From positions 1 through 35,772 of the forward strand of contig JAIOQA010000480.1 in NCBI GenBank assembly GCA_021413675.1: a stretch of DNA of 35,772 bases, read 5' to 3'. Numbering within the stretch: the stretch's first letter is position 1; each line of letters opens with the position of its first letter. Positions 18,587-25,842 of this stretch are shown here, piece after piece. The notes under the pieces were generated by a model. The model was not told the DNA's origin. It made no database searches and saw only the letters and a program-made list of their open reading frames with translations. The position numbers and the translations under genes were made by a program. Origin of the DNA: Deltaproteobacteria bacterium. GTDB lineage: Bacteria; Myxococcota_A; Polyangia; Haliangiales; Haliangiaceae.

Positions 18587-20382
18587 GGGATGCCCTCCAG
18601 TTCGCCGGTGCGCAGCCGGCGCGTGCCCTGCCGCTCGAGCTGCGCGATCGTCTGCACCAGGCAATAGTCGCCATGCACGTAGTAGTCGGTGTCGGGGAAC
18701 GGCCCGCTCACCAGCCGCGCGCCGGCCGCGGCGATCGCCTTCGTCACGACCGCGCGATCCACGATCTGGCCGAACTCCCCGGCCAGGTACACCGTCGCGC
18801 CCTTCAGGCCGCGCCCGAGCCGCCGCACCACCGCGTCGAGCGGCGCCAAGGTCGGGCGATCGGGCTCCGCGTCCGCCGGCGCGGCCCTCGCCAGCGCGCG
18901 CACCGCGTCCGGCCCGCGGACCAGCGCGGTGACCGCCGGGCGCGCATCCGGCGCATGCTCGGCGAGCCAGCGCTCGTGCGGCCCCGGGAACGCCGGCACC
19001 TCCACGTCATCGACCAGCTCGGCCGGCGGCAGATCCTCGGCGAGGATCCGGTCCATCAGCTCCGGGCGGCCCGCGCGGTAGCACGCGAGCGCGCGCGCGA
19101 CGACGATCTCGGCGGTGTGCAGCCGCGTCGTCGCCGCGAGCTCGAGCGCCGCCAGCGGCCGCCCGTGGATCGCGAGCCCGAGCGCCCCGCGATCCGCGCC
19201 CTCGAGACCCTGGGCCGCGGCCGCGACCTGCCGCGCACGCCCACGCGCCGCGAGATCATCCAGGTACAGGTCCCGGACCCGCGCCGCCGACTCGGGGTGC
19301 GCGGTGACCAGCGCGGTCGCGCGCGCCGGATCGCCGGCGCCGCGCACCATCTCGGCCCACAGTGCGTAGAGGTAGGCCTCGGCGTGGCGCTCGAACCGCG
19401 TCAGCGCGCCGAGATCATCGGCGGCGATCGCACACCGCGCCGCGCGCTCCTCGGCCGGCATCGTCGCGGTCACCCGCGCCACCGCCAGCCCGCGCGTGGT
19501 CGGCACGACGCCCGGGTGCTCGAGGTGCCAGCGCGCCCGCGCGCGCCCCATGTCGACGTACTTCAGCGGCGCGAGCTCGGTCTCGAGCGCGCCCAGCCAG
19601 GCCTCGCCGCCGACCGCGACCGCGAGCTGCCGCAGCTCGAGCCGCTCGTCGAGCGACACGGTCTCCGCGCGTGCGTGCAGGAGCGGCGCGGCCTCGGCGC
19701 CCAGCGCGTGCGCGACCAGCCGCACGACCCGCAGCCGGTGCGCGCCGCCGACGCGATCGAGGTCGGTCCACAGCGCGCGCGCCGCCGTCGGGGTCGCGAA
19801 GCACTCGAGCGCCTCGCCCCACAGGCCGGGCGCGCGGACCAGCGCGTCGATGATCTCGGGCCGCTGCACGTGGCGCAACGCGACCGCCAGCTGCTCGAGC
19901 GGGTTCGCGCCCGCCGCGGTGAACCCCTGCACCAGCGCCAGCAGCGCGTCGTCGGCCGCGGCGATCGCCTCCTCGGTCCAGCGCACCGAGGGGTGCATCG
20001 CCTGGGCCTGGCGATAGCCCAGGGTCCACGCCGCCTGATCGCGCAGCGCCGTCGGCTCGTTCGCGTCGAGCGCGATCGCGGCGAGGCGCTGCACGGTCTC
20101 GACCGACGGGAACATCGACAGCCAGGCGCAGCCCTGGACGCGCACCCGCGTCGGCCGGGCCGCGTCCAGCATCCACCAGCCGAGCTCGGCCAGCGCCGGC
20201 GCGGCGCCGAGCCACGGCTCGTCATCGTGGAGCAGCCGCTCGAGGCGGTACAGCGCGACGTCGACGCTGTCGCCGTCGTCGCCGATGAGGCAGGTCGCGA
20301 CGTCGCGCACGCGCATCGCGATCCCCGGCGGGATCGCGGACAGGTCCGCGGGCACGGGCGCGGGAGAGACGGGCTCGGGCAT
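18583..20382 (-). CDS. HEAT-like repeat protein with C-terminal BRCT-like domain
   Basis: 599 residues from ATG 20382. AAGGA at 20389-20393 is 6 nt from this ATG but 0 nt from the next one upstream (20388), which decides the start. Residues about 30-490 are helical repeats of HEAT/armadillo character, for example EPTALRDQAAWTLGY and RPEIIDALVRAPGLWGEALE. The last 75 residues (GATVYLAGEFG, a VVTKAIAAAGARLV helix, then a conserved Tyr-rich YYVHGDY) match the pattern of BRCT domains, which bind phosphopeptides or DNA ends. HEAT plus BRCT in a non-ligase bacterial protein is unusual. The stop overlaps the start of the TPR-like gene. I infer a scaffold pair; the cellular process is unknown. Confidence 0.8.
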   Translation of the reverse strand: MPEPVSPAPVPADLSAIPPGIAMRVRDVATCLIGDDGDSVDVALYRLERLLHDDEPWLGAAPALAELGWWMLDAARPTRVRVQGCAWLSMFPSVETVQRLAAIALDANEPTALRDQAAWTLGYRQAQAMHPSVRWTEEAIAAADDALLALVQGFTAAGANPLEQLAVALRHVQRPEIIDALVRAPGLWGEALECFATPTAARALWTDLDRVGGAHRLRVVRLVAHALGAEAAPLLHARAETVSLDERLELRQLAVAVGGEAWLGALETELAPLKYVDMGRARARWHLEHPGVVPTTRGLAVARVTATMPAEERAARCAIAADDLGALTRFERHAEAYLYALWAEMVRGAGDPARATALVTAHPESAARVRDLYLDDLAARGRARQVAAAAQGLEGADRGALGLAIHGRPLAALELAATTRLHTAEIVVARALACYRAGRPELMDRILAEDLPPAELVDDVEVPAFPGPHERWLAEHAPDARPAVTALVRGPDAVRALARAAPADAEPDRPTLAPLDAVVRRLGRGLKGATVYLAGEFGQIVDRAVVTKAIAAAGARLVSGPFPDTDYYVHGDYCLVQTIAQLERQGTRRLRTGELEGIP

Positions 20383-20388
20383 GGGCAT

Positions 20389-20393
20389 TCCTT
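20389..20393 (-). promoter_or_regulatory. Ribosome binding site deciding the HEAT/BRCT-like start
   Basis: AAGGA on the minus strand, 6 nt before ATG 20382. Just upstream in the same 5' untranslated region a hairpin, GCACCG-GCG-CGGTGC, occupies 20403-20417. TACTGG further upstream could be the -10 of a leadered transcript. Confidence 0.6.
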
Positions 20394-20533
20394 GCGACTG
20401 GCGCACCGGCGCGGTGCCGGTACCAGTAGCGAGTCGAGGACGGTTGTGACCGCAGATCCGCAGGCCCCCCCTGCGATCCCGCGATCATCCTCCGGATTTC
20501 GCGACCGCGCCTACGCCGCGCGGCCGGGATCGA

Positions 20534-21334
20534 TCACGCCAGCGCCCACTTCGTGCGCGTGTACGCGATCCGGAACCCGCTGCGCTCGGCGTTGCGCTGC
20601 GACCCGCTGCCGCACTCCGCGACCATCATCGCGAGCTCGGCGCCGCGCTCGCGCGCGAGCTCGAGCCGGTGGGCGAACAGCGCGCCCTGCGCGCCGCGGC
20701 CGCGGGCCTCGGGGATCGTGCTGGCGCCCGCCATCAGCGCGACGCGATCGTGGATCGCGAGCGCCCCGGTCGCGACGATGCGCGGGCCCTCGAGCACCGC
20801 GACCGGCGTGATGAGCGGGCTGTCGAACGACACCCGCCCGATCTCGGCGATCATCGCCGCGGTCGCCGGATCATCGCTCCACCCGCGCGCCGAGGCCGTG
20901 ACCCAGGCCTCGCGCTCCTCGCGATGCGCGACCCGCGCGACGAAGCCGTGGACCGGCGGCGGGACCACGTCGAGCCCGCGCACCAGCACGTTGCTCAGCT
21001 CGATCGGCCGGTAGCCGCGCGCGACCAGCCGCGCGACCAGCTCGACGCCCGCGAGCGGGCAGACCTCGTGGTGGACCGCGGCGCCGCGCGCGCGGAAGAA
21101 CGCCTCGAGGTGATCGAGCGCGGCGTCGTCGACCGACGCCAGCATCCCGAGCCCGAAGGTCTGGGTCATCGGCGCGCCCACGCCATCGAACATCGCGCGC
21201 ACGCCGTGGACCTCCATCACCGCGGCCCCGCACGCGGGATCGAGCGCGGCGTGGGTCGTCACGTGCGCGGCGCAGGTCGCGCCCTCGCAGGCTTCGAGTC
21301 GAGCAGCGAGCGCATGACCGGCGTGGAGCAGCAT
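20534..21334 (-). CDS. GNAT-family N-acetyltransferase
   Basis: 266 residues from ATG 21334. The C-terminal half is a GNAT fold: strand VALMAGASTIPEARGRGAQG contains the acetyl-CoA pyrophosphate-binding R-G-x-G-A motif, followed by helix ALFAHRLELARERG, strand ELAMMVAE and the closing N-A-E-R-S-G-F motif. The N-terminal half (1-140) looks like a diverged second GNAT-like fold, as in two-domain members. Substrate unknown. It is preceded by the hydrolase gene on the same strand with a 16-nt gap, so it is probably co-transcribed and under the same TetR control. A 151-bp gap follows before the HEAT/BRCT-like gene, which has its own leader features. Confidence 0.85.
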   Translation of the reverse strand: MLLHAGHALAARLEACEGATCAAHVTTHAALDPACGAAVMEVHGVRAMFDGVGAPMTQTFGLGMLASVDDAALDHLEAFFRARGAAVHHEVCPLAGVELVARLVARGYRPIELSNVLVRGLDVVPPPVHGFVARVAHREEREAWVTASARGWSDDPATAAMIAEIGRVSFDSPLITPVAVLEGPRIVATGALAIHDRVALMAGASTIPEARGRGAQGALFAHRLELARERGAELAMMVAECGSGSQRNAERSGFRIAYTRTKWALA

Positions 21335-21350
21335 GGGATACGCATACCAC

Positions 21351-22172
21351 CTAGGCCGCGAGGGCGGCAGCGAGGTGCGTGGCCAGCCGCGCGTTGAGCG
21401 CCGCGGCGGCGTGGATCGGGAGCGCATGGGCGGCGTCTGGCCAGGCCTCGAACACCGCGGTGCCGATGCCCTCGGCGAGGGCGCGCCCGGCGGCGGGCCG
21501 CGCGATCAGATCCTGGCCGCCGCTCACAACCAGCGTCGGGATCGCGCGCAGCTCGCCCAGCCGGGCGCGCTCGTCGTGGCGGCGCAGCGCCCGCAGCTGC
21601 GCGTCGGCGATCGCCGGTGAGGTCGCGAGGCTGCGCCCGAACGCGGCCTCGAGCTCGTCGATGATCGCGTCGATGCCGCGGGCGCGGATCACGGCCGGCG
21701 GGGTGACCAGCCGTGCGAACGCGCGGCGCCGCAGCCCGCGGGTGCCGAGCCGCGACCAGGTGCCGTGCCAGATCAGGCGCCACGGCGGCCGCGCCAGATC
21801 GCGCCCGCCCGCGAACGTGCAGAGGAGCGCGAGGCTTCGCACGAGATCGGGGCGGACGAGCGCCACCCGCTGCGCGATCACCCCGCCGAGCGAGTGGCCG
21901 ACCCAGTGGGCCGGCCCGAGGCCGAGGCCGGTGACCAGCGCGATCGCGTCCTCGGCCATGCCCTCGACGGTCAGCGCGGTGTCGCGGCGTGCGGCGCTGG
22001 CGCCGAGGCCGCGGTTGTCGAAGGAGATGCAGGTGTGACGATCGGCCAGCGCGGCGACCTGCGGCGCCCAGCCGCAGCCGGCGACGCCGACGCCCTGCAC
22101 GAACACGATGGGCGGGCCGCTGCCGCGGCGCTCGTAGGACAGGTCGCCGGCAGGCGTGGACAGGACAGGCAT
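21351..22172 (-). CDS. Alpha/beta-fold hydrolase
   Basis: 273 residues. The oxyanion segment is PPIVFVQGVGVAG, the FDNRGLGAS loop follows, the nucleophile elbow GHSLGG is at 92-97 (Ser94), the acid lies in LVVSGGQDLIARP, and the catalytic His in WPDAAHALPIHA. All three members of the Ser-Asp-His triad are therefore present. Length and motifs fit the esterase / lactonase / haloperoxidase-like group that cleaves esters or lactones in the cytoplasm; the substrate is not readable. GGAG sits a few nt before the ATG. The gene is transcribed divergently from a TetR regulator across a 35-bp palindrome, so TetR repression lifted by a small molecule, perhaps the substrate, is likely. Confidence 0.9.
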   Translation of the reverse strand: MPVLSTPAGDLSYERRGSGPPIVFVQGVGVAGCGWAPQVAALADRHTCISFDNRGLGASAARRDTALTVEGMAEDAIALVTGLGLGPAHWVGHSLGGVIAQRVALVRPDLVRSLALLCTFAGGRDLARPPWRLIWHGTWSRLGTRGLRRRAFARLVTPPAVIRARGIDAIIDELEAAFGRSLATSPAIADAQLRALRRHDERARLGELRAIPTLVVSGGQDLIARPAAGRALAEGIGTAVFEAWPDAAHALPIHAAAALNARLATHLAAALAA

Positions 22173-22204
22173 CGGTGCTCCGCGGCGACACGCGCGTCGC
22201 CAGA

Positions 22205-22239
22205 AAAATGACTGCGCTCATAATGAGCGTGGTCATTTT
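22205..22239. promoter_or_regulatory. TetR operator palindrome between divergent genes
   Basis: Two 17-nt arms, AAAATGACTGCGCTCAT (22205-22221) and ATGAGCGTGGTCATTTT (22223-22239), are inverted around A22222 with only two mismatched positions. It is one of the few AT-rich spots in the window and lies 33 nt from both flanking start codons. CATAAT at 22219-22224 inside it could be the -10 of the TetR gene, so binding would block transcription. Confidence 0.8.
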
Positions 22240-22272
22240 GATCCGCAAGCAGGTCGTGCGATCGTCCTGCGG

Positions 22273-22875
22273 GTGACCACCCGCGACGCCAAGAAGCGCG
22301 ACAAGCACGCGCGCATCCGCGCCGCCGCCGCCGCGCTGTTCCGCGCCCACGGCTTCGAGGGCACGACCACCCGGGCGATCGCCCAGCGCGCCCGGATCGC
22401 GACCGGCACGCTGTTCCTCTACGTGCGCGACAAGGACGACGCGCTCGCGCTGGTCTTCCACGACGAGGTCGCCGCCATGCTCGCGGCCCGCCGCGCCTCC
22501 GTGCCGGTGCGCGCCGGCCTGGCCCGCCGCCTCGCCCACCTCGGCCTTGGCTTCCTCGCGCTCTACGGCGAGGATCCCGCGCTCGCGCTGCAGTTCGTGC
22601 GCGCGATCCCGGCGATCGACGGGCCGCGCAAGGCCGCGCACGACGCGGTCAACACCGCGATCGTCGCGGCGATCGACGCCGAGCTCGCGCGCGCCCTCGC
22701 CCGCGGCGAACTGCGCGCCGGCACCGACCTCGCGATCGCCCGCGGCAACGTCTTCGCGGTGCTGCGCGTCGGCATCTTCGAGTGGCTCGCGCGTCCGCCC
22801 TGCGACGTCGCGGCCGGCGCGGCGACGCTGCGCGCCGCGTTCGCGCAGCTGGTCGACGGCCTGGGCCCGCGCTGA
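22273..22875 (+). CDS. TetR-family transcriptional regulator
   Basis: 200 residues from GTG 22273. The N-terminal DNA-binding domain is classical: RIRAAAAALFRAHGFEGTTT, then the helix-turn-helix IAQRARIATGTLFLYVRDKD (36-55), including the GTLFLYVRDKD recognition-helix end typical of TetR. The rest is the helical ligand-binding and dimerisation domain, which is not diagnostic for a ligand. The divergent hydrolase-GNAT operon and the palindrome between them make this a local repressor that probably also controls itself. It is followed 10 nt later by the stop of a convergent gene. Confidence 0.93.
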   Translation: MTTRDAKKRDKHARIRAAAAALFRAHGFEGTTTRAIAQRARIATGTLFLYVRDKDDALALVFHDEVAAMLAARRASVPVRAGLARRLAHLGLGFLALYGEDPALALQFVRAIPAIDGPRKAAHDAVNTAIVAAIDAELARALARGELRAGTDLAIARGNVFAVLRVGIFEWLARPPCDVAAGAATLRAAFAQLVDGLGPR

Positions 22876-22885
22876 CGCGCGCTGG

Positions 22886-23350
22886 TCAGCGCCGCCGGGT
22901 CGCGAGCGCCGCGAGCCCGATCGCCAGCGCGACCGCCGCGGCCAGGCCCGCGACCCGCGCGAGCTCGGCGGTCGACGATCGCCCATACGCCCACGCCGCC
23001 GCGCCCACCAAGAGCCCGAGCGGCACCATCCCGATCGTGCGCCGCCAGCGCGCGCGCGCGACGAGCGGCACCGCGACCAGGACGATCGCGGTCAGCGCGA
23101 GGAACGCGCACAGCAGCTCGGCCTGGAGCTGCGCGACTGGCCCGAGGTCATCGCGCCCGATCCACGCGGCCGCGCCGAGCCCCGCGATCACGGCGCCCAC
23201 GACCGCGATCGCCCGCCGCCGGGTGAGAGCCTGCGAGGCTTCGCCTCCAGGCTCTTCTTCGATCGATCGGCCCCGTCGAGGACGACGGTCCCGATCTCCT
23301 CCGGAACCGGAGAAGTTCGAATTTGATGACAAATTCTCAGGCGCGCGCAT
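22886..23350 (-). CDS. Small integral membrane protein
   Basis: 154 residues. The first 40 are charged and Arg/Glu/Gly-rich with RR pairs and are probably cytoplasmic. Four hydrophobic segments follow: AIAVVGAVIAGLGAAAWIG, LLCAFLALTAIVLVAVPLV, IGMVPLGLLVGAAAWAYG and VAGLAAAVALAIGLAALA. The protein ends in ATRRR. No family recognised. The ATG lies one base after the TAG of the DUF362-like gene, so it is the last gene of the four-gene minus-strand operon. It may anchor or assist that pathway in the inner membrane. Confidence 0.75.
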   Translation of the reverse strand: MRAPENLSSNSNFSGSGGDRDRRPRRGRSIEEEPGGEASQALTRRRAIAVVGAVIAGLGAAAWIGRDDLGPVAQLQAELLCAFLALTAIVLVAVPLVARARWRRTIGMVPLGLLVGAAAWAYGRSSTAELARVAGLAAAVALAIGLAALATRRR

Positions 23351-23351
23351 G

Positions 23352-24746
23352 CTACCCGACGGTGATCAGCCCCGGATCGAGCGTCCCGCCGCCGACCTCG
23401 CGGTAGTAGCGCAGGAACCGCGACAGCTTGCTGTCCGGGTTCCGGACATCGAACGCGTCGCGATGCGCGCCCTCGACCCGCTCGGCGATCGGCGTCAGCA
23501 CGTTCTGCGCGCACCAGCTGTCGACGGCGACCGGATCGGCGCCCGCGACCACCACGCCGGCCTGGTGCGCCGACGCCGCGTGCAGCCGCAGATCGACCGC
23601 GTCGTCGTCCCAGCCGGGCGTGCCGAGCTTCGGCGTGATCGCGACCCACTCGGCGACCGCGAGGTACAGATCCGGCGCCCGCACCTGGCGCGCGAACGCG
23701 GCCAGCGGCCCGGCCATGCGCCAGGTCGCCTCGGGGTTGCCGAAGTAGTGGATCGACAGGTAGCCGTCGGCGAGCGGGTGCGTGCCGAACCGGCCCGCGC
23801 TCATGTCGACGACGCCCATCGCCGACTTGCAGCACGCGGTCATGCCAGTCGAGCCGTGCTCGTTGACCGTCACCAGCGAGATCCACGTCAGCTTGCGCGA
23901 GGTCTTCGTGCGCGCGCCCCCGCGGACCTCGAACACGCCCTCGGCGAGATCGATCTGCAGCCCCGATCGCGGCGAGGTGAACACCGGCCAGGTCAGCGGC
24001 GTGCGCGAGGTCTCGAACCAGCCGCGCTTCTTCTCGAACACCCGGTCGAAGTCCCAGCGGTAGCCGTCGCGGACCTCGCCCGCGGCGATCGGCCCGCGGT
24101 CGTCGCCGCCGTACACGCCGTGGGCGTGCTCGGGGTCGTGCCACGGATCGCCGGACAGCTCGCTCTTGCCGGCGTCGACGAGTCCCACGAAGCTGACCGG
24201 TGCGTTCTGCGCTTTGTAGTGCGCGACCAGATCGCCGAGCGAGGCCCAGCCCGGCACGTCCACGTTGCGCTCGCTCGGGTGCGTGAACGCGCGCGCCAGC
24301 CCCGAGCCGTCGGGCAGCCGGAAGTGGGTGTTCTCGAACACCACGATCTCGCCGCGGAAGTTCGGCCGCGCCAGGATCCGCTCGATCGTCCGCCGGGCGG
24401 CGGCGACGTTGGTCATGCCCTGGTTCCACCACTGCGCCGAGACCTTCACGATGACGACGTCGTCCTCGCCGACGACGCGCTCGATCCCGACGGTGTCGAG
24501 CACCGCGTCGACGTTGGCCGCCGGGCCGCCGCCCTTGCCGATCGCCAGCGTGCGCCGGTCCTTGACCGGATCGTGGGGCACGAGCGCCGGCGTGGCCGCG
24601 AACTCCGACGAGCGCGTCCACTGCTTGACCCGCGCCATGATCGGCTTGCGCAGCGCGAACCCGGCGATGGCCGCGCCGCCGATCGCGCCCGCGCCGATCA
24701 GCATCCGCCGGCTCGGGCCGCGCCGCTTTCCGTCGTGCTCGCTCAT
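23352..24746 (-). CDS. DUF362-like protein with Tat-type signal
   Basis: 464 residues from ATG 24746, which overlaps the stop of the upstream gene (ATGA). The N-terminus has a twin-arginine motif SRRMLIG (12-18), then a hydrophobic AGAIGGAAIAGFAL, indicating Tat export or a Tat-type anchor. The body has features of the DUF362 family: VVIVKVSAQWWNQGMTN, EIVVFENTHF, TVNEHGSTGMTACCKSAMG with a Cys pair, and a late ADPVAVDSWCAQ. DUF362 proteins have no settled biochemical role; some carry ferredoxin clusters, but no CxxCxxC cluster is seen here. Tat export implies folding before transport, perhaps with a cofactor. Context suggests a role alongside the AGPS-like enzyme and the double GNAT. Confidence 0.78.
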   Translation of the reverse strand: MSEHDGKRRGPSRRMLIGAGAIGGAAIAGFALRKPIMARVKQWTRSSEFAATPALVPHDPVKDRRTLAIGKGGGPAANVDAVLDTVGIERVVGEDDVVIVKVSAQWWNQGMTNVAAARRTIERILARPNFRGEIVVFENTHFRLPDGSGLARAFTHPSERNVDVPGWASLGDLVAHYKAQNAPVSFVGLVDAGKSELSGDPWHDPEHAHGVYGGDDRGPIAAGEVRDGYRWDFDRVFEKKRGWFETSRTPLTWPVFTSPRSGLQIDLAEGVFEVRGGARTKTSRKLTWISLVTVNEHGSTGMTACCKSAMGVVDMSAGRFGTHPLADGYLSIHYFGNPEATWRMAGPLAAFARQVRAPDLYLAVAEWVAITPKLGTPGWDDDAVDLRLHAASAHQAGVVVAGADPVAVDSWCAQNVLTPIAERVEGAHRDAFDVRNPDSKLSRFLRYYREVGGGTLDPGLITVG

Positions 24747-25786
24747 ATGTCCTCGTCGAGATCGGTGAGGTACCAGGCCGCGGGGTCGCGCAGCATCGCC
24801 GGATCGATCGGGCAGCTCGCGCCCGGGTGGACGATCACGGTGCGCAGCGCGTCGCGCAGCGAGAAGTGGTGATGGGTGAGCAGCGCCGGGATCCGCGGGT
24901 CGCCGAGGAACCGCATGCTGATCGCGGTGTGGCCCCGCCCGTAGAGCGCCGGCGGCATCAGCGTCATGAGCTCGCCGATCGCCTCGAGGCTGCCGAACAC
25001 GTCGGCCAGCTCGGCGATGCCGCCGGCCGCGCCGCGGATGATCGCGTAGGCGCGCAGCCGCTCGCTCTGGCGCTCGACCAGCGCCAGCACGCGGTAGCGA
25101 TCGCCGGGCGCGCGCAGGAACCGCCAGCGCAGGAACGCGGCGTCGCGCCGGCACGCGATCCGGAAGGTCGCGTGCTCGGCCTGCCACAGCCGATCGAAGC
25201 GCGGATCGACGTCGGGCAGCCAGCGCAGCGCCAGCGTGCGCGACGGCGCGAGCGCGCGCGCGACCCGGACGGCGAGCTTGGCGCCGTCGGCGGCGTAGCC
25301 CGCGACCCGGCTGACCAGCGGTCGGCGAAACCGGCGCGCGAGGTAACCGGCGTGGCGCAGCACCCGCACGTAGCGGCCCATCAGGCCGAGCTCGTGGTAG
25401 CCGCTGCGCTTGTGGACCGCGACCGCGTTGTGGTTGGGGAAGCCGTAGCTCGCGTCGTAGGCCGCATCCACGTGGCGCTTGACCGCGCGCTGCAGCAACA
25501 AGGCGGGAAACCCGACGCGATGCGCGCGATCGACCGCGAAGTCGGCGAGCAGCGCGACCCGCAGCCGCGCGTCGCCGCTCCACAGCTCGCGCACCGTGAT
25601 GCCGGCGCAGCCGACCGGCGCGTCGTCGTCGCGCAGCAGGAACGCCTCGGCGCGGTGCAGGCCATCGGCGTACTGCCAGCGCAGCTTGGCGCGCGGATCG
25701 CCGGCGACGTGCAGGTTGTCGGTCCAGATCCGGACCAGCGCGTCGCCGCCGACCGCGGGATCGGTGAGCACCGCGCGATAGGTCAT
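24743..25786 (-). CDS. Double-domain GNAT acetyltransferase-like protein
   Basis: 347 residues from ATG 25786. The N-terminal domain (about 1-150) is GNAT-like, with VALLADFAVDRAHRVGFPALL at the acetyl-CoA site and the GFPNHNAVAVHKRSGYHELG motif that closes the fold. The C-terminal part (about 200-347) is a second GNAT-like half with FLRWRFLRAPGDRYRVLALV and YAIIRGAAGGIAELADVFG. Such two-domain GNATs can transfer acyl or aminoacyl groups, and some act in lipid or cell-wall modification. The substrate is unknown. ATGA overlap with the DUF362-like gene shows coupled translation. A 10-codon frame (25783-25815) ends exactly at this start. Confidence 0.8.
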   Translation of the reverse strand: MTYRAVLTDPAVGGDALVRIWTDNLHVAGDPRAKLRWQYADGLHRAEAFLLRDDDAPVGCAGITVRELWSGDARLRVALLADFAVDRAHRVGFPALLLQRAVKRHVDAAYDASYGFPNHNAVAVHKRSGYHELGLMGRYVRVLRHAGYLARRFRRPLVSRVAGYAADGAKLAVRVARALAPSRTLALRWLPDVDPRFDRLWQAEHATFRIACRRDAAFLRWRFLRAPGDRYRVLALVERQSERLRAYAIIRGAAGGIAELADVFGSLEAIGELMTLMPPALYGRGHTAISMRFLGDPRIPALLTHHHFSLRDALRTVIVHPGASCPIDPAMLRDPAAWYLTDLDEDI

Positions 25787-25815
25787 CCCGGGACTCGCTC
25801 GTGGGCCAGCACCAT
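25783..25815 (-). other. Candidate 10-codon upstream ORF coupled to the GNAT start
   Basis: ATG at 25815 opens MVLAHERVPG and stops at TGA 25785-25783, overlapping the GNAT ATG (ATGA). TATCCT (25823-25828, minus strand) lies 7 nt before it, so a leaderless transcript could begin at this mini-ORF. It might only deliver ribosomes to the GNAT start. It may also be chance. Confidence 0.3.
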
Positions 25816-25842
25816 CGCGGCGAGGATACCGCGGAAGCGCGA

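Noticed and set aside
14831..18667. A 1278-codon plus-strand open frame opposite the TPR-like gene
   Set aside because: The translation is low-complexity with a poly-Val run opposite the acidic tract. The minus strand has the coupled start and regular helical repeats.
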